Below are positions 7,217 through 17,224 of a DNA stretch of 49,487 nt, one piece after another. A program made the position numbers and the translations under genes. This DNA comes from Ureibacillus thermophilus (lineage in GTDB: Bacteria > Bacillota > Bacilli > Bacillales_A > Planococcaceae), in assembly GCF_042657185.1 (NCBI RefSeq), contig NZ_JBHSNN010000022.1. One strand, 5' to 3'. How positions within the stretch are numbered: position 1 is the stretch's first letter; each line of letters opens with the position of its first letter. The notes below the pieces were generated by a model. The model searched no databases. It was not told the origin of the DNA and saw only the letters and a list, made by a program, of their open reading frames with translations.

Positions 7217-8470
7217 ATGAATGCCGAAATTATTGCTGTGGGTTCCGAACTGCTGTTAGGCCAAATTGCGAATACGAATGCCACATTTATTTCCAGCCAA
7301 TTATCTGAAATAGGCATTAATGTCTACTTTCATTCGGTCATTGGCGACAATGGAGGAAGGCTGAAAAAAGCCATTGAAATTGCAGAATCCCGCGCAGATT
7401 TAATCATTTTTTCCGGGGGATTAGGCCCAACGAAGGACGATTTAACAAAAGAAACGCTTGCTGAACATTTAAAAGTTCCCCTTGTATATGATGAAAAGGC
7501 GTTGGAAACCATTGAACGCTTTTTTCAAAATCAAGGCAGAACAATGACAGAAAATAATCGAAAACAGGCGCTGGTGCTTGAAGGAAGCGACGTTTTGCCA
7601 AACCACCATGGGCTAGCTCCGGGCATGATGCTCCAAAAAGGTGGACGAACTTACATCTTATTGCCGGGTCCGCCAAAAGAATTGGAGCCGATGTTTCAGT
7701 TTGAAGCAAAACCGCGCCTAGTCTCCCTCATCAGCCAAGGCGGAGTCATCCTTTCCCATGTTCTGCGTTTTTATGGCATAGGAGAGGCGGAGTTGGAAAC
7801 GAAAATTCAGCATATTTTAGATGCTCAAACAAATCCGACCATTGCTCCTCTAGCTTCGGATGGGGAAGTGATGCTGCGCATTACAGCAAAAGCCAATTCA
7901 AAAGATGAAGCTTGGCAGTTCATTCATGAAAAGAAACAAGAGATTCTAGCCATTGTTGGAAAATACAATTATGGTGTAGATGATGATACGCTTGCTTCTA
8001 AGACGGTTGAAATGCTGCTTTATCACAAACTCACCATTTCAGCGGCGGAAAGTTTAACGGCGGGGCTGTTTCTTTCGGAACTTGCAGAAATCCCTGGCGT
8101 TAGCGGTGCCCTTGTCGGCGGAATGGTTACTTATACAAAAGAAGCAAAAATGAACCAGCTGGGCGTGCCTAATGAAATTCTTGACCAGCATGGCATTGTT
8201 AGCAGCGAATGTGCTGAACATATGGCAAAATGCGTTCGGGAAAAGTTTGGAACGGATATTGGCATTGGGCTGACAGGTGCTGCTGGCCCAGAACCCCATG
8301 ATGGGCAGCCAGCTGGAACGATTTGGATCGGCATTGCAATCGGCGATGATGTAGTGACAAGAAAACTGCAATTGTCCGGTTTTCGAAATACCAACCGTTT
8401 GCGCACAGTGAAATATACGTTGAGCTATTTAATCCGATTGCTTGAAGAAAAAGGGTATAAAAAGGTGTGA
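7217..8470 (+). CDS. cinA: CinA family competence/damage-inducible protein
   Basis: A protein of 417 residues from ATG 7217; an in-frame codon at 7181 lies within pgsA. The N-terminal MoaB/MogA-like domain (EIIAVGSELLLGQIANTNA) is followed by the C-terminal CinA deamidase domain (AESLTAGLFLSELAEIPGVSG and GLTGAAGPEPHDGQPAGTIW). Family members hydrolyse ADP-ribose and/or deamidate nicotinamide mononucleotide, recycling NAD precursors. In many Gram-positives cinA and recA are neighbours. Here a terminator and a LexA box separate them, so recA also has its own control. Confidence 0.93.
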   Translation: MNAEIIAVGSELLLGQIANTNATFISSQLSEIGINVYFHSVIGDNGGRLKKAIEIAESRADLIIFSGGLGPTKDDLTKETLAEHLKVPLVYDEKALETIERFFQNQGRTMTENNRKQALVLEGSDVLPNHHGLAPGMMLQKGGRTYILLPGPPKELEPMFQFEAKPRLVSLISQGGVILSHVLRFYGIGEAELETKIQHILDAQTNPTIAPLASDGEVMLRITAKANSKDEAWQFIHEKKQEILAIVGKYNYGVDDDTLASKTVEMLLYHKLTISAAESLTAGLFLSELAEIPGVSGALVGGMVTYTKEAKMNQLGVPNEILDQHGIVSSECAEHMAKCVREKFGTDIGIGLTGAAGPEPHDGQPAGTIWIGIAIGDDVVTRKLQLSGFRNTNRLRTVKYTLSYLIRLLEEKGYKKV

Positions 8471-8475
8471 AAAAT

Positions 8476-8511
8476 AAATTTGAGCCTAAAATTGGGCTCA
8501 AATTTTATTTT
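8476..8511 (+). terminator. Terminator between cinA and recA
   Basis: AAATTTGAGCC (8476-8486) pairs perfectly with GGCTCAAATTT (8495-8505) around TAAAATTG, followed by a T-rich run. It ends the pgsA-cinA transcript just before the recA control region. Confidence 0.8.
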
Positions 8512-8513
8512 TG

Positions 8514-8527
8514 CGAAAATACGTTCG
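8514..8527. promoter_or_regulatory. LexA (DinR) operator upstream of recA
   Basis: CGAAAATACGTTCG (8514-8527) matches the Bacillus SOS box CGAACRNRYGTTCG at every position except the fifth (A for C). It lies about 80 bases before the recA start codon. LexA should repress recA here until DNA damage. The call rests on the match and on known LexA control of recA in Bacillales. Confidence 0.8.
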
Positions 8528-8606
8528 CTTTTTTATTGATTATTTCTCAAAAAAGAAGTATAGTAGAAACAGAACAATACAGATTCGTTTTTAAGGAGGA
8601 AATAGT

Positions 8607-9671
8607 TTGAGTGATCGTAAAGCTGCCTTAGAAATGGCGTTAAAACAAATTGAAAAGCAATTCGGCAAAGGCTCTATCATGAAACTCGGCGAAAAAACAG
8701 ACTTGCAAATTTCTACAGTGCCAAGCGGTTCGTTGGCCCTTGATGCAGCTCTTGGAGTTGGAGGATATCCTAGAGGACGCATTATCGAAATTTATGGTCC
8801 AGAATCATCTGGTAAAACAACGGTGGCACTGCATGCGATTGCGGAAGTGCAGGCGCAAGGTGGACAAGCGGCATTTATTGATGCAGAACACGCGTTAGAC
8901 CCAATTTATGCTCAAAAATTAGGCGTCAACATTGATGAATTGATTCTTTCCCAACCAGATACAGGCGAGCAGGCATTGGAAATTGCGGAAGCCCTAGTGC
9001 GAAGCGGCGCCATTGATATTATTGTCATTGACTCAGTTGCAGCATTAGTGCCGAAAGCGGAAATAGAAGGCGAGATGGGTGATTCTCACATGGGATTGCA
9101 AGCGCGCCTCATGTCCCAAGCTTTACGAAAATTATCTGGCGTCATTAATAAATCCAACACGATCTGCATTTTCATCAACCAAGTGCGGGATAAAATCGGC
9201 GTTATGTTTGGAAATCCAGAAACGACACCTGGAGGTCGAGCATTAAAATTCTATTCTTCCATCCGCTTAGAAGTTCGCCGTGCGGAAACGATTAAACAAG
9301 GAAGCGAAATGGTGGGGAACAAAACAAAAATTAAAGTGGTAAAAAATAAAGTAGCTCCGCCATTCCGAACAGCTGAAGTGGATATTATGTTTGGCGAAGG
9401 AATTTCAAAAGAAGGCGAAATTATTGATATCGGCGTTGAGTTGGACATCATTCAAAAAAGCGGTTCCTGGTATTCATACAACGATGAACGAATTGGCCAA
9501 GGCCGGGAGAATGCAAAACAATTTTTAAAAGCAAATCCGGAAATCCGCGATGAAATTGCAGAAAAAATTCGCGAATCTTTTGGCATGGCTTCCAACACAT
9601 ATATGATTGCCGCTCATGCTGATGACGACGAAGAGATGGCAGAAGAATTACCGTTATTTGATGAAGAATAA
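8607..9671 (+). CDS. recA: Recombinase RecA
   Basis: A protein of 354 residues starting with TTG (8607-8609) behind AAGGAGGA (8593-8600). The Walker A motif GPESSGKT is at residues 64-71. Walker B (IIVIDSVAALVPKAEIEGE), loop L2 (NQVRDKIGVMFGNPETTPGG) and an acidic C-terminal tail (DDDEEMAEELPLFDEE) are all present. RecA forms filaments on single-stranded DNA, drives homologous recombination and triggers LexA self-cleavage. The LexA box upstream closes the usual SOS feedback loop. No anomalies were seen. Confidence 0.98.
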   Translation: MSDRKAALEMALKQIEKQFGKGSIMKLGEKTDLQISTVPSGSLALDAALGVGGYPRGRIIEIYGPESSGKTTVALHAIAEVQAQGGQAAFIDAEHALDPIYAQKLGVNIDELILSQPDTGEQALEIAEALVRSGAIDIIVIDSVAALVPKAEIEGEMGDSHMGLQARLMSQALRKLSGVINKSNTICIFINQVRDKIGVMFGNPETTPGGRALKFYSSIRLEVRRAETIKQGSEMVGNKTKIKVVKNKVAPPFRTAEVDIMFGEGISKEGEIIDIGVELDIIQKSGSWYSYNDERIGQGRENAKQFLKANPEIRDEIAEKIRESFGMASNTYMIAAHADDDEEMAEELPLFDEE

Positions 9672-9682
9672 TGAATGGAAAA

Positions 9683-10242
9683 GAGGCTGGGGCATAAACA
9701 AACAATTATAGGCTAGCTGAAAGAGTTTTTGATAAAAAATTGATATAACGAAAAATTGAACTAACTAAAAATTGATTGGAGTGACGGGGCGAGTTCCTGT
9801 CGCGCACGCTTAGTCGCAAAGCGGAGCAAGTTCAAGGAAGTAAATTCAAAGCTTTCCTGCGACGAGCCTTCTCGAGGAGCGAAGGGATGACTCAGAGGAG
9901 AAACGAGCCGGGTCCGCGGAAATCAATTTTTAATAACATATCAAAAAAAAGAGGCTGGGACATAAACAAAAAATTAAAGGGGTAGTTGAAAGGGTTTTGA
10001 TAAATATTTGATATAACTAAAAATTGATTGAAGTGACGGGGCGACTCCTGCGACGAGCCCTCTCGAGACACCGCAGGAGCGAAGTAATGAGCTCCGAGGA
10101 GGCTCGAGCCGGGCCCGCGGAAAGCGTCCCCGGAACGGAAATCAATTTTAATAACATATCAAAAAAACATCATTTTCTCCTTGGAGAAAATGATGTTTTT
10201 TTAGATTTGTCCCAACCTCTTTTTTAGATTTGTCCCAGCCTC
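9683..10242. repeat. Two nested copies of a palindromic MITE-like intergenic repeat
   Basis: The outer arm GAGGCTGGGRCA occurs at 9683-9694 and 9951-9962. Its complement occurs at 10208-10219 (TGTCCCAACCTC) and 10231-10242 (TGTCCCAGCCTC): two left and two right arms. Each copy then shares ATAAACAAA, GATATAAC and a GC-rich core flanked by AAAAATTGATT and AATCAATTTT (9767-9777/9921-9931 and 10019-10029/10140-10149), followed by AATAACATATCAAAAAAA. The order left-left-right-right suggests one copy landed inside the other. No convincing protein is encoded. Similar GAGGCTGGGACA palindromes are common between genes in Bacillota. The repeat fills most of the 934-base stretch between recA and rny. 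Confidence 0.8.
10166..10202 (+). terminator. Perfect hairpin with T tail inside the repeat
   Basis: AACATCATTTTCTCC (10166-10180) pairs fully with GGAGAAAATGATGTT (10183-10197), followed by TTTTT. The innermost two pairs must open to form a loop. It is a strong terminator candidate and would isolate rny from recA transcription. It is part of the inner repeat copy. Confidence 0.75.
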
Positions 10243-10461
10243 TTTCTATTTTTGTATATATTCCTATTCCACGAAGTATAAAATTAATCAAAATATGGAA
10301 AAATAAGAAAAAGAACCTATAATGAATGGGAAGAGGAAATTTTATATACTTAGAAAGTTAATAATTTTATTCTAAAAAAATAACAAAAAATCATCGTATT
10401 TTATTATCCAATGAAAAGTTTAAAATAAGGCAAATTCAGTAGCTGCAAGCGGTGGCAATCC

Positions 10462-10490
10462 TTGACAGAGCAAACTCCGGACTATACAAT
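10462..10490 (+). promoter_or_regulatory. Sigma-A promoter of rny
   Basis: A perfect TTGACA (10462-10467), a 17-base spacer and TACAAT (10485-10490) lie about 115 bases before the rny start. This is the best promoter in the recA-rny interval and lies downstream of the repeat-borne terminator. The leader from about 10497 to 10605 has no further obvious structure. Confidence 0.75.
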
Positions 10491-10605
10491 TAGACTGTAT
10501 AATTTTTTTCAATGATGAAAATGAATTTGGCAATATGTTGAGAATTGTTATCAATATATGAGCCGACTGTAAATGCATGTGATAATAGCAAGAGGAGGTG
10601 TTCGT

Positions 10606-12159
10606 ATGGAATACATGATCTCCGCTTTGCTTGGGCTCGTTGTCGGTGCCGCTGTTATCTATTTCTATATGAAAAAAGTGAATGAATCGAAAGTAAATGG
10701 TGCTAAACACTCAGCTGAGCTCATTATAGATGAAGCTAAGCGACAAGCAGAAGCGCTGAAAAAAGAAGCACTATTGGAAGCAAAAGATGAAACTCACAAA
10801 CTTCGAACTGAAGCTGAGAAAGAAATTCGTGAAAGACGTGCTGAGCTTCAGAAACAAGAGAACCGGTTATTGCAAAAAGAAGAAAATCTTGATCGCAAGG
10901 ATGATGCTCTAAATAAGAGAGAAGCAAGTCTAGAGAGAAAAGAAGAGGCTCTAGCCGAGAGACAACAGCATATTGAAGAAATGGAAAGTAAAGTGGAAGA
11001 GCTCGTAAAAAAGCAGGAGTCAGAATTAGAACGCATTGCTTCTTTATCTAAAGAAGAAGCAAGGGATATTATTTTAAAACAAGTGGAGCAAGAACTTTCA
11101 ACGGAAATTGCGTTGATGATTAAAGAAGCCGAAACTCGTGCGAAAGAAGAATCTGACAAAAAAGCAAAAGAAATTTTGGCATTAGCGATGCAGCGTTATG
11201 CCGCTGATTACGTGGCAGAAACAACGGTATCGGTTGTGAACTTGCCGAATGATGAAATGAAAGGACGAATCATCGGTCGAGAAGGTCGGAATATTCGTAC
11301 CCTTGAAACGCTTACTGGTGTGGATTTAATTATTGACGATACGCCAGAAGCGGTTATTTTATCCGGTTTTGATCCGATTCGCCGTGAAACAGCCCGCCTT
11401 GCCCTTGAAAAATTGGTGCAAGATGGACGGATTCACCCGGCTCGAATCGAAGAAATGGTGGAAAAATCCCGCAGAGAAATGGATGAACACATCCGCGAAA
11501 CGGGTGAGTTGACAACTTTTGAAGTGGGTGTTCATAACTTACATCCAGATTTAATTAAAATTTTGGGCCGCATGAAATATCGGACAAGCTATGGCCAAAA
11601 TGTATTGAAACATTCCATCGAAGTCGCTCATTTGGCAGGGCTCATGGCTGCTGAATTAGGCGAAGATGTCGCTCTTGCGAAACGGGCAGGACTCTTGCAT
11701 GATATTGGTAAAGCCATCGATCATGAAGTGGAAGGAAGCCACGTGGAAATTGGCGTTGAGCTTGCAACGAAGTACAATGAACATCCGGTGGTTATCAACA
11801 GCATTGCCTCCCACCATGGCGATGTGGAACCAACAAGTGTCATTGCTGTGATTGTGGCAGCAGCAGACGCTTTATCGGCTGCTCGTCCAGGTGCCCGCAG
11901 TGAAACCCTTGAAAACTATATTCGCCGTTTGGAAAAATTAGAAGAAATTTCCGAATCCTATGAAGGCGTTGAAAAATCATACGCTATCCAAGCAGGCCGT
12001 GAAATCCGAATTATTGTGCAGCCTGAAAAAATTGATGATTTGCAGGCTCACCGACTTGCGCGGGATATTCGTAAACAAATTGAGGAAGAACTCAACTATC
12101 CAGGTCACATTAAAGTGACAGTTATTCGCGAAACGCGAGCAGTGGAATACGCGAAGTAA
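10606..12159 (+). CDS. rny: Ribonuclease Y
   Basis: A protein of 517 residues from ATG 10606, following AGAGGAGGTG; an in-frame ATG at 10573 would add 11 residues but lies before the ribosome site. The layout is an N-terminal membrane anchor (MISALLGLVVGAAVIYFYM), a long Glu/Lys/Arg-rich coiled coil (about 25-190), a KH RNA-binding domain (MKGRIIGREGRNIRTLE) and an HD nuclease domain (LLHDIGKAIDHE). RNase Y starts mRNA decay and, with the Y-complex (RicA, RicF, RicT), guides maturation of specific operons. RicA is encoded 6.6 kb downstream. ymdB follows, as in B. subtilis. Confidence 0.96.
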   Translation: MEYMISALLGLVVGAAVIYFYMKKVNESKVNGAKHSAELIIDEAKRQAEALKKEALLEAKDETHKLRTEAEKEIRERRAELQKQENRLLQKEENLDRKDDALNKREASLERKEEALAERQQHIEEMESKVEELVKKQESELERIASLSKEEARDIILKQVEQELSTEIALMIKEAETRAKEESDKKAKEILALAMQRYAADYVAETTVSVVNLPNDEMKGRIIGREGRNIRTLETLTGVDLIIDDTPEAVILSGFDPIRRETARLALEKLVQDGRIHPARIEEMVEKSRREMDEHIRETGELTTFEVGVHNLHPDLIKILGRMKYRTSYGQNVLKHSIEVAHLAGLMAAELGEDVALAKRAGLLHDIGKAIDHEVEGSHVEIGVELATKYNEHPVVINSIASHHGDVEPTSVIAVIVAAADALSAARPGARSETLENYIRRLEKLEEISESYEGVEKSYAIQAGREIRIIVQPEKIDDLQAHRLARDIRKQIEEELNYPGHIKVTVIRETRAVEYAK

Positions 12160-12164
12160 ACAAA

Positions 12165-12194
12165 ACCCTCTTTTGACAATCGTCAAGAGAGGGT
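12165..12194 (+). terminator. Terminator after rny
   Basis: ACCCTCTTTTGAC (12165-12177) pairs with GTCAAGAGAGGGT (12182-12194), with one T-G wobble, around a short loop. The run after it (ATTATTCATT) is only moderately T-rich, so termination may be partial. A second hairpin follows at 12266. Confidence 0.6.
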
Positions 12195-12265
12195 ATTATT
12201 CATTGGAGGTTTTGTAAAAGCCATTTTTTAGGAACATCAGAAACTCTCCATTTATAAAATTTTGG

Positions 12266-12294
12266 ACAAGGGAATGAATGCCCTTGTTTTTTTA
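12266..12294 (+). terminator. Second terminator between rny and ymdB
   Basis: ACAAGGG (12266-12272) and CCCTTGT (12281-12287) enclose an 8-base loop and are followed directly by a run of T. It is a clear intrinsic terminator, implying a separate promoter for ymdB in the next 130 bases, although I could not identify one with confidence. Confidence 0.7.
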
Positions 12295-12427
12295 TCATAG
12301 TACCGGCTGTTTGGGCGAAAAATTAAATGAATCCTTTTTAGAAATTGTACAACATAACATTCCATTAGATTTACGAACAGTAAAATGGTAAAATTGAATC
12401 GATTTTATAGAAAGTGTGGTAGTAACA

Positions 12428-13225
12428 TTGAAGGTACTATTTATTGGTGATATCGTCGGCTCCATTGGACGAGAGGCGGTAGAAAAATATTTGCCTAGAT
12501 TAAAGAAAAAATACGAACCTGATATCGTTATTGCGAACGGAGAAAATGCAGCAGCGGGTCGAGGCATTACTCAAAAAATTTATCAGCAGCTTTTGCAAAT
12601 GGGCATTGATGTGATTACAATGGGCAATCACACTTGGGATAATAAGGAAATTTTTGAGTTTATTGATGAAGCCCCATACTTGATTCGTCCTGCAAACTTT
12701 TCGAAAGAGGCGCCTGGAAAAGGAATTGTTCAAATTTCAAAAAATGGACATATTTTAACGGTCATCAATTTACATGGCCGCGTATTTCTTCCTCCCCATG
12801 AAGATCCGTTTCGAATGGCAGATGAATTAGTGGAAGAAGCGAGAAAAATTTCACCATTAATTTTTATTGATTTTCATGGTGAAGCAACGAGCGAAAAAAT
12901 TGCATTTGGATGGTATGTGGATGGACGGGTTTCTGCAGTGGTAGGCACCCATACCCATGTTCAAACAGCAGATGCGAGAATATTCCCAGGAGGTACTGCA
13001 TATATAACAGATGTAGGGATGACGGGACCATACGATGAAATTTTAGGAATGAAAAAAGAAAGCGTCATCTACAAATTTCAAACGAATATGCCTTCTCGAT
13101 TCGAAGTTCCAAAATCGGGAAGAGACGTATTCAGCGGTTTTTTCGTAGATATTGATAATGAAACCGGAAAAGCCACATACTGCGAAAGAATCTACATCAA
13201 TGATGACTATCCTTTTCAAGGCTAG
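12428..13225 (+). CDS. ymdB: YmdB-type metallophosphoesterase (2',3'-cyclic-nucleotide phosphodiesterase family)
   Basis: A protein of about 265 residues. Metal-binding motifs of the TIGR00282 calcineurin-like family are visible: FIGDIVGSIGR near the start, NGENAAAGRG, TMGNHTWDNKE and GTHTHVQTAD. B. subtilis YmdB hydrolyses 2',3'-cyclic nucleotides and influences biofilm and motility decisions. The TTG at 12428 is preferred because the protein then begins MKVLFIGDIVGS like its relatives; an in-frame GTG at 12416 would add four residues. The ribosome site is weak. It is the usual downstream neighbour of rny. Confidence 0.93.
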   Translation: MKVLFIGDIVGSIGREAVEKYLPRLKKKYEPDIVIANGENAAAGRGITQKIYQQLLQMGIDVITMGNHTWDNKEIFEFIDEAPYLIRPANFSKEAPGKGIVQISKNGHILTVINLHGRVFLPPHEDPFRMADELVEEARKISPLIFIDFHGEATSEKIAFGWYVDGRVSAVVGTHTHVQTADARIFPGGTAYITDVGMTGPYDEILGMKKESVIYKFQTNMPSRFEVPKSGRDVFSGFFVDIDNETGKATYCERIYINDDYPFQG

Positions 13226-13367
13226 TTCCCAAGTTTTTTTGCATGATTCCCTTCCAAAATGATTCTATTTTTCTACTTTGCTGCATACAATGTGCTACGG
13301 ACACAAGTTCAAGTCCTTTGAATGAATGCCAAAATCATTAAAAATGCAAGTATGGGGAGGAATAAAT

Positions 13368-13634
13368 GTGGATTCATTGAAAGTATCATCTCGCTCAAAT
13401 CCAAATTCTGTAGCAGGTGCGCTTGTTGCGGTAATTCGTGAGCAAGGATTTGCGGAAATGCAGGCTGTAGGTGCTGGTGCTTTGAACCAAGCGGTAAAGG
13501 CTGTTGCCATCGCTCGCGGGTATGTAGCACCTAGCGGAACAGATTTAGTTTGCTCACCAGCTTTTGCAGACATCCAAATTGGTGGAGAAGATCGTACTGC
13601 ACTAAAACTTGTAGTAGAGAAACGCCAGCGTTAA
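13368..13634 (+). CDS. spoVS: Stage V sporulation protein S
   Basis: A protein of 88 residues from GTG 13368 behind GGGGAGG (13354-13360); an upstream in-frame ATG at 13326 is not needed. The sequence (LKVSSRSNPNSVAGALVAVI, GALNQAVKAVAIARGYVAPS) is the nearly invariant SpoVS/Alba-like family pattern. In B. subtilis SpoVS is sigma-H controlled and needed for full sporulation after engulfment; it binds nucleic acid in vitro. A strong terminator follows, so it is probably monocistronic. With cotE it marks the host as a spore former. Confidence 0.95.
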   Translation: MDSLKVSSRSNPNSVAGALVAVIREQGFAEMQAVGAGALNQAVKAVAIARGYVAPSGTDLVCSPAFADIQIGGEDRTALKLVVEKRQR

Positions 13635-13673
13635 ATCATTCAAAGTGGCGAATGAAAGCTTTTCTTCCAAATG

Positions 13674-13711
13674 AACGGAGAAAAACGAAATGTTTTCTCC
13701 GTTATTTTTTT
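13674..13711 (+). terminator. Terminator after spoVS
   Basis: AACGGAGAAAA (13674-13684) pairs perfectly with TTTTCTCCGTT (13693-13703) around an 8-base loop, followed by ATTTTTTTTT. It is a textbook intrinsic terminator. Confidence 0.85.
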
Positions 13712-13864
13712 TTGGATAAAAAACCTATTCGGAAATAATAATTTTCAAGCCTTTCCAAACGGAAAATTATCTTGAATAAATTAAGCGCTCTAAAGTGGTT
13801 ACAAAATAATGAACAACTCTTTCCGTCAAAGGTCTGAAATTGAGAAGAACGATTGTTTTTCATA

Positions 13865-13892
13865 TTTCAAGGTGCTGGATTCATGTTATATT
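13865..13892 (+). promoter_or_regulatory. Possible promoter of korAB
   Basis: TTTCAA (13865-13870), a 16-base spacer and TATATT (13887-13892) with an extended TGT before the -10 lie about 55 bases upstream of the korA start. Both boxes are imperfect, so this is tentative. Confidence 0.35.
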
Positions 13893-13947
13893 TAGATAAA
13901 GAAAATGTATGTAATGAGTAATTAAATGTTTCTAAGGAGATGTTAAA

Positions 13948-15686
13948 ATGTTACATCAGCTTTCGTGGAAAGTCGGTGGGCAACAAGGTGAAGGTATTGA
14001 AAGTACTGGAGAAATTTTTGCGATGGCCATGAACCGTTTAGGATATTATCTTTACGGCTATCGTCATTTCTCTTCCCGCATTAAAGGGGGACATACAAAC
14101 AATAAAATTACCGTTCGCCCAACACCAGTTCGTGCCATTGCGGACGATTTAAATATTTTAGTTGCTTTCGACCAGGAAACAATTGAAGTCAACTATAAGG
14201 AATTAACAGAAGACAGCATTATTTTAGCGGACAGCAAATTTGAACCAGTCAATCCAGAAGACTCAAAGGCACCTCTTTTTGCTGTTCCATTTACTGAAAT
14301 CGCTTCCGAGTTAGGTACTTCATTGATGAAAAACATGGTTGCGATTGGCGCCACTAGTGCTTTATTAAACTTGCCAATTGATAATTTCCAGGAAGTCGTT
14401 GAGGAAATTTTTGGCCGCAAAGGGGAGGAAGTGGTCAAAAAGAACATGGAAGCAATCCAACGTGGATATGATGCTACTTGTGATCTTATTGGCGATAAAG
14501 TTGGCAAGTGGCAATTGGAGCCAGCAGACGGCAAACGCCGATTATTCATGATCGGAAATGATGCTGTAGCTTTAGGTGCGATTGCTGCAGGTGCACGATT
14601 TATGGCAGCTTATCCAATCACTCCGGCTTCTGAAATTATGGAATATTTAATTAAAAAACTTCCGAAATTCGGTGGTACAGTAATTCAAACGGAAGATGAA
14701 ATATCCGCATGTACAATGGCCATCGGTGCAAACTTTGGCGGAGTTCGGGCGTTCACAGCTTCAGCGGGACCAGGTTTGTCACTCATGATGGAATCCATTG
14801 GTTTATCCGGCATGACAGAGCAGCCGCTTGTTATTGTAGATACGCAGCGTGGCGGTCCATCAACAGGGCTTCCAACAAAACAAGAACAATCGGATTTGAT
14901 GGCGCTGCTTTATGGTACCCACGGGGAAATTCCAAAAGTGGTTATTGCCCCATCTACCATTGAAGAAGCCTTTTACGATACAATCCAAGCTTTTAATATC
15001 GCAGAAGAACTGCAGCTCCCAGTCATTGTCATGACCGATTTGCAATTGGCTTTAGGTAAACAAACAGCAGAGCCTTTTGATTACTCAAAAATTGAAATTC
15101 GCCGAGGCAAATTGAACTTGGGAGAATTGCCTGAAAAAGATCCAAAAGAAGATTTTAAACGTTTTGAAGTTACTGATGACGGCATTTCAACGCGCGTTGT
15201 ACCTGGCCAGCTTCACGGCATTCATCACGTAACAGGTAATGAGCATGATGAAACAGGAAAACCTGCAGAAGCACCGTTAAATCGAAAAATTCAAATGGAC
15301 AAGCGTTTGCGTAAATTGAATTATGTGAATTTCAAAGATCCAATTTATGTGGATGCGCCGCATGAAGAAGCCGATGTATTAATCGTTGGTTTTAACTCAA
15401 CAAGAGGCGCCATTGAAGAAGTTCGTCCACAATTGGATGAAGAAGGCATTAAAACGAATCATGTGCATGTACGCTTAATTCATCCATTCCCATCAAATGA
15501 ATTGCGTCCTTATGTTGAACGGGCGAAAAAAGTCATCGTAGTGGAAAATAATGCAACTGGGCAGCTAGCCAATATCATGAAAATGAACATCGGCGCTCAT
15601 GATAAAACATTTAATATTACGAAATATGACGGCACTCCATTCTTGCCTCGTGAACTAAAAACTCGTGTAAAGGAGTTGCTTGACTA

Positions 15687-15687
<1 letters not shown>
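13948..15687 (+). CDS. korA: 2-oxoacid:acceptor (ferredoxin) oxidoreductase, alpha subunit with fused gamma domain
   Basis: A protein of 579 residues. The first ~190 residues form the gamma domain (GGQQGEGIESTGEIFAMAMN, RHFSSRIKGGHTNN). The rest is the pyrimidine-binding alpha domain (AAYPITPASEIMEYL, QTEDEISACTMAIGA, TASAGPGLSLMMESIGL). With KorB it oxidises a 2-oxoacid, probably 2-oxoglutarate, to the acyl-CoA while reducing ferredoxin, using thiamine diphosphate. It has no ferredoxin domain of its own. The stop codon overlaps the korB start by one base. Substrate choice cannot be read from sequence alone; the Kor assignment follows close Bacillales relatives at the same spoVS-miaB locus. 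Confidence 0.88.
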
Positions 15688-16553
<866 letters not shown>

Positions 16554-16562
16554 TGAAATTTT

Positions 16563-16612
16563 AGTACCATCTAACAGAAAGCATATTTCCGTAGATGGTA
16601 CTTCATTTTTGT
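16563..16612 (+). terminator. Terminator after korB
   Basis: AGTACCATCTA (16563-16573) pairs perfectly with TAGATGGTACT (16592-16602) over an 18-base loop, followed by TCATTTTTG. The large loop makes it less certain than compact terminators. Confidence 0.6.
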
Positions 16613-16751
16613 TTCTTCGCAATATATTTTTTATCAACAAATCGTTCCTTTGAAAACTACAACAATTCACATCAATTATTTTTATTCATATAAAAAAGAG
16701 GGTAATATGGATAGTAAGGGCGCAATTTTATAAAAAGTCGAGGTCTTTCCA

Positions 16752-17108
16752 TTGAGCGATGTCATTGATTTTTTCTCCATCAAAAAGAAAAGGCAGGAAG
16801 AACAAATCGTTAAATTATTCCGCAAAGCAAATTCTTTTCAAAATCGGGAACAAATTGATAAGCTGATAGATGAAAACAAGCTGTCGGTAGACGATCATAA
16901 AAATTTCCTTGCTTTTTTGGCCTATTTGCAAGAAAAAAAGATCGAACCGACAAAGCTTTTTATATCGGTTTTGGAAATGCCCAAGCACCAATTTGAACAA
17001 AATTATCAATTAAACTGGTTTTCCGTTGTTCAATATTGCCTCATTTTTTTAACGATTTTAAAAGAAAAAAATCAAGAACAATATGAACAATTTTTTTCAG
17101 AACCATAA
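16752..17108 (+). CDS. Uncharacterised small protein upstream of miaB
   Basis: A protein of 118 residues starting with TTG, a weak ribosome site (GAGGT) upstream. I do not recognise a family. It is charged and mostly helical, with Lys/Gln/Glu-rich stretches at both ends and a hydrophobic segment near residues 88-103 (LNWFSVVQYCLIFLTILKE) that is more likely a buried amphipathic helix than a membrane anchor. It sits alone between korAB and miaB. The reading frame is clean, has no convincing competitor and uses normal codons, so I consider it real, but no function is proposed. Confidence 0.6.
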   Translation: MSDVIDFFSIKKKRQEEQIVKLFRKANSFQNREQIDKLIDENKLSVDDHKNFLAFLAYLQEKKIEPTKLFISVLEMPKHQFEQNYQLNWFSVVQYCLIFLTILKEKNQEQYEQFFSEP

Positions 17109-17224
17109 ATATGTCAAAAAGCGCATAATTGTATTATTCATATTGTCCTATTATTGAATTATTCGTTATAATATTAAAATGGGATTCCTCTATGAATCCA
17201 GTAGAAAGGAGTCATTCATAATCA

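Noticed and set aside
10024..10227. 67-codon frame inside the recA-rny repeat
   Set aside because: It runs through palindromic repeat sequence and a terminator, with no ribosome site; repeats produce such frames by chance.
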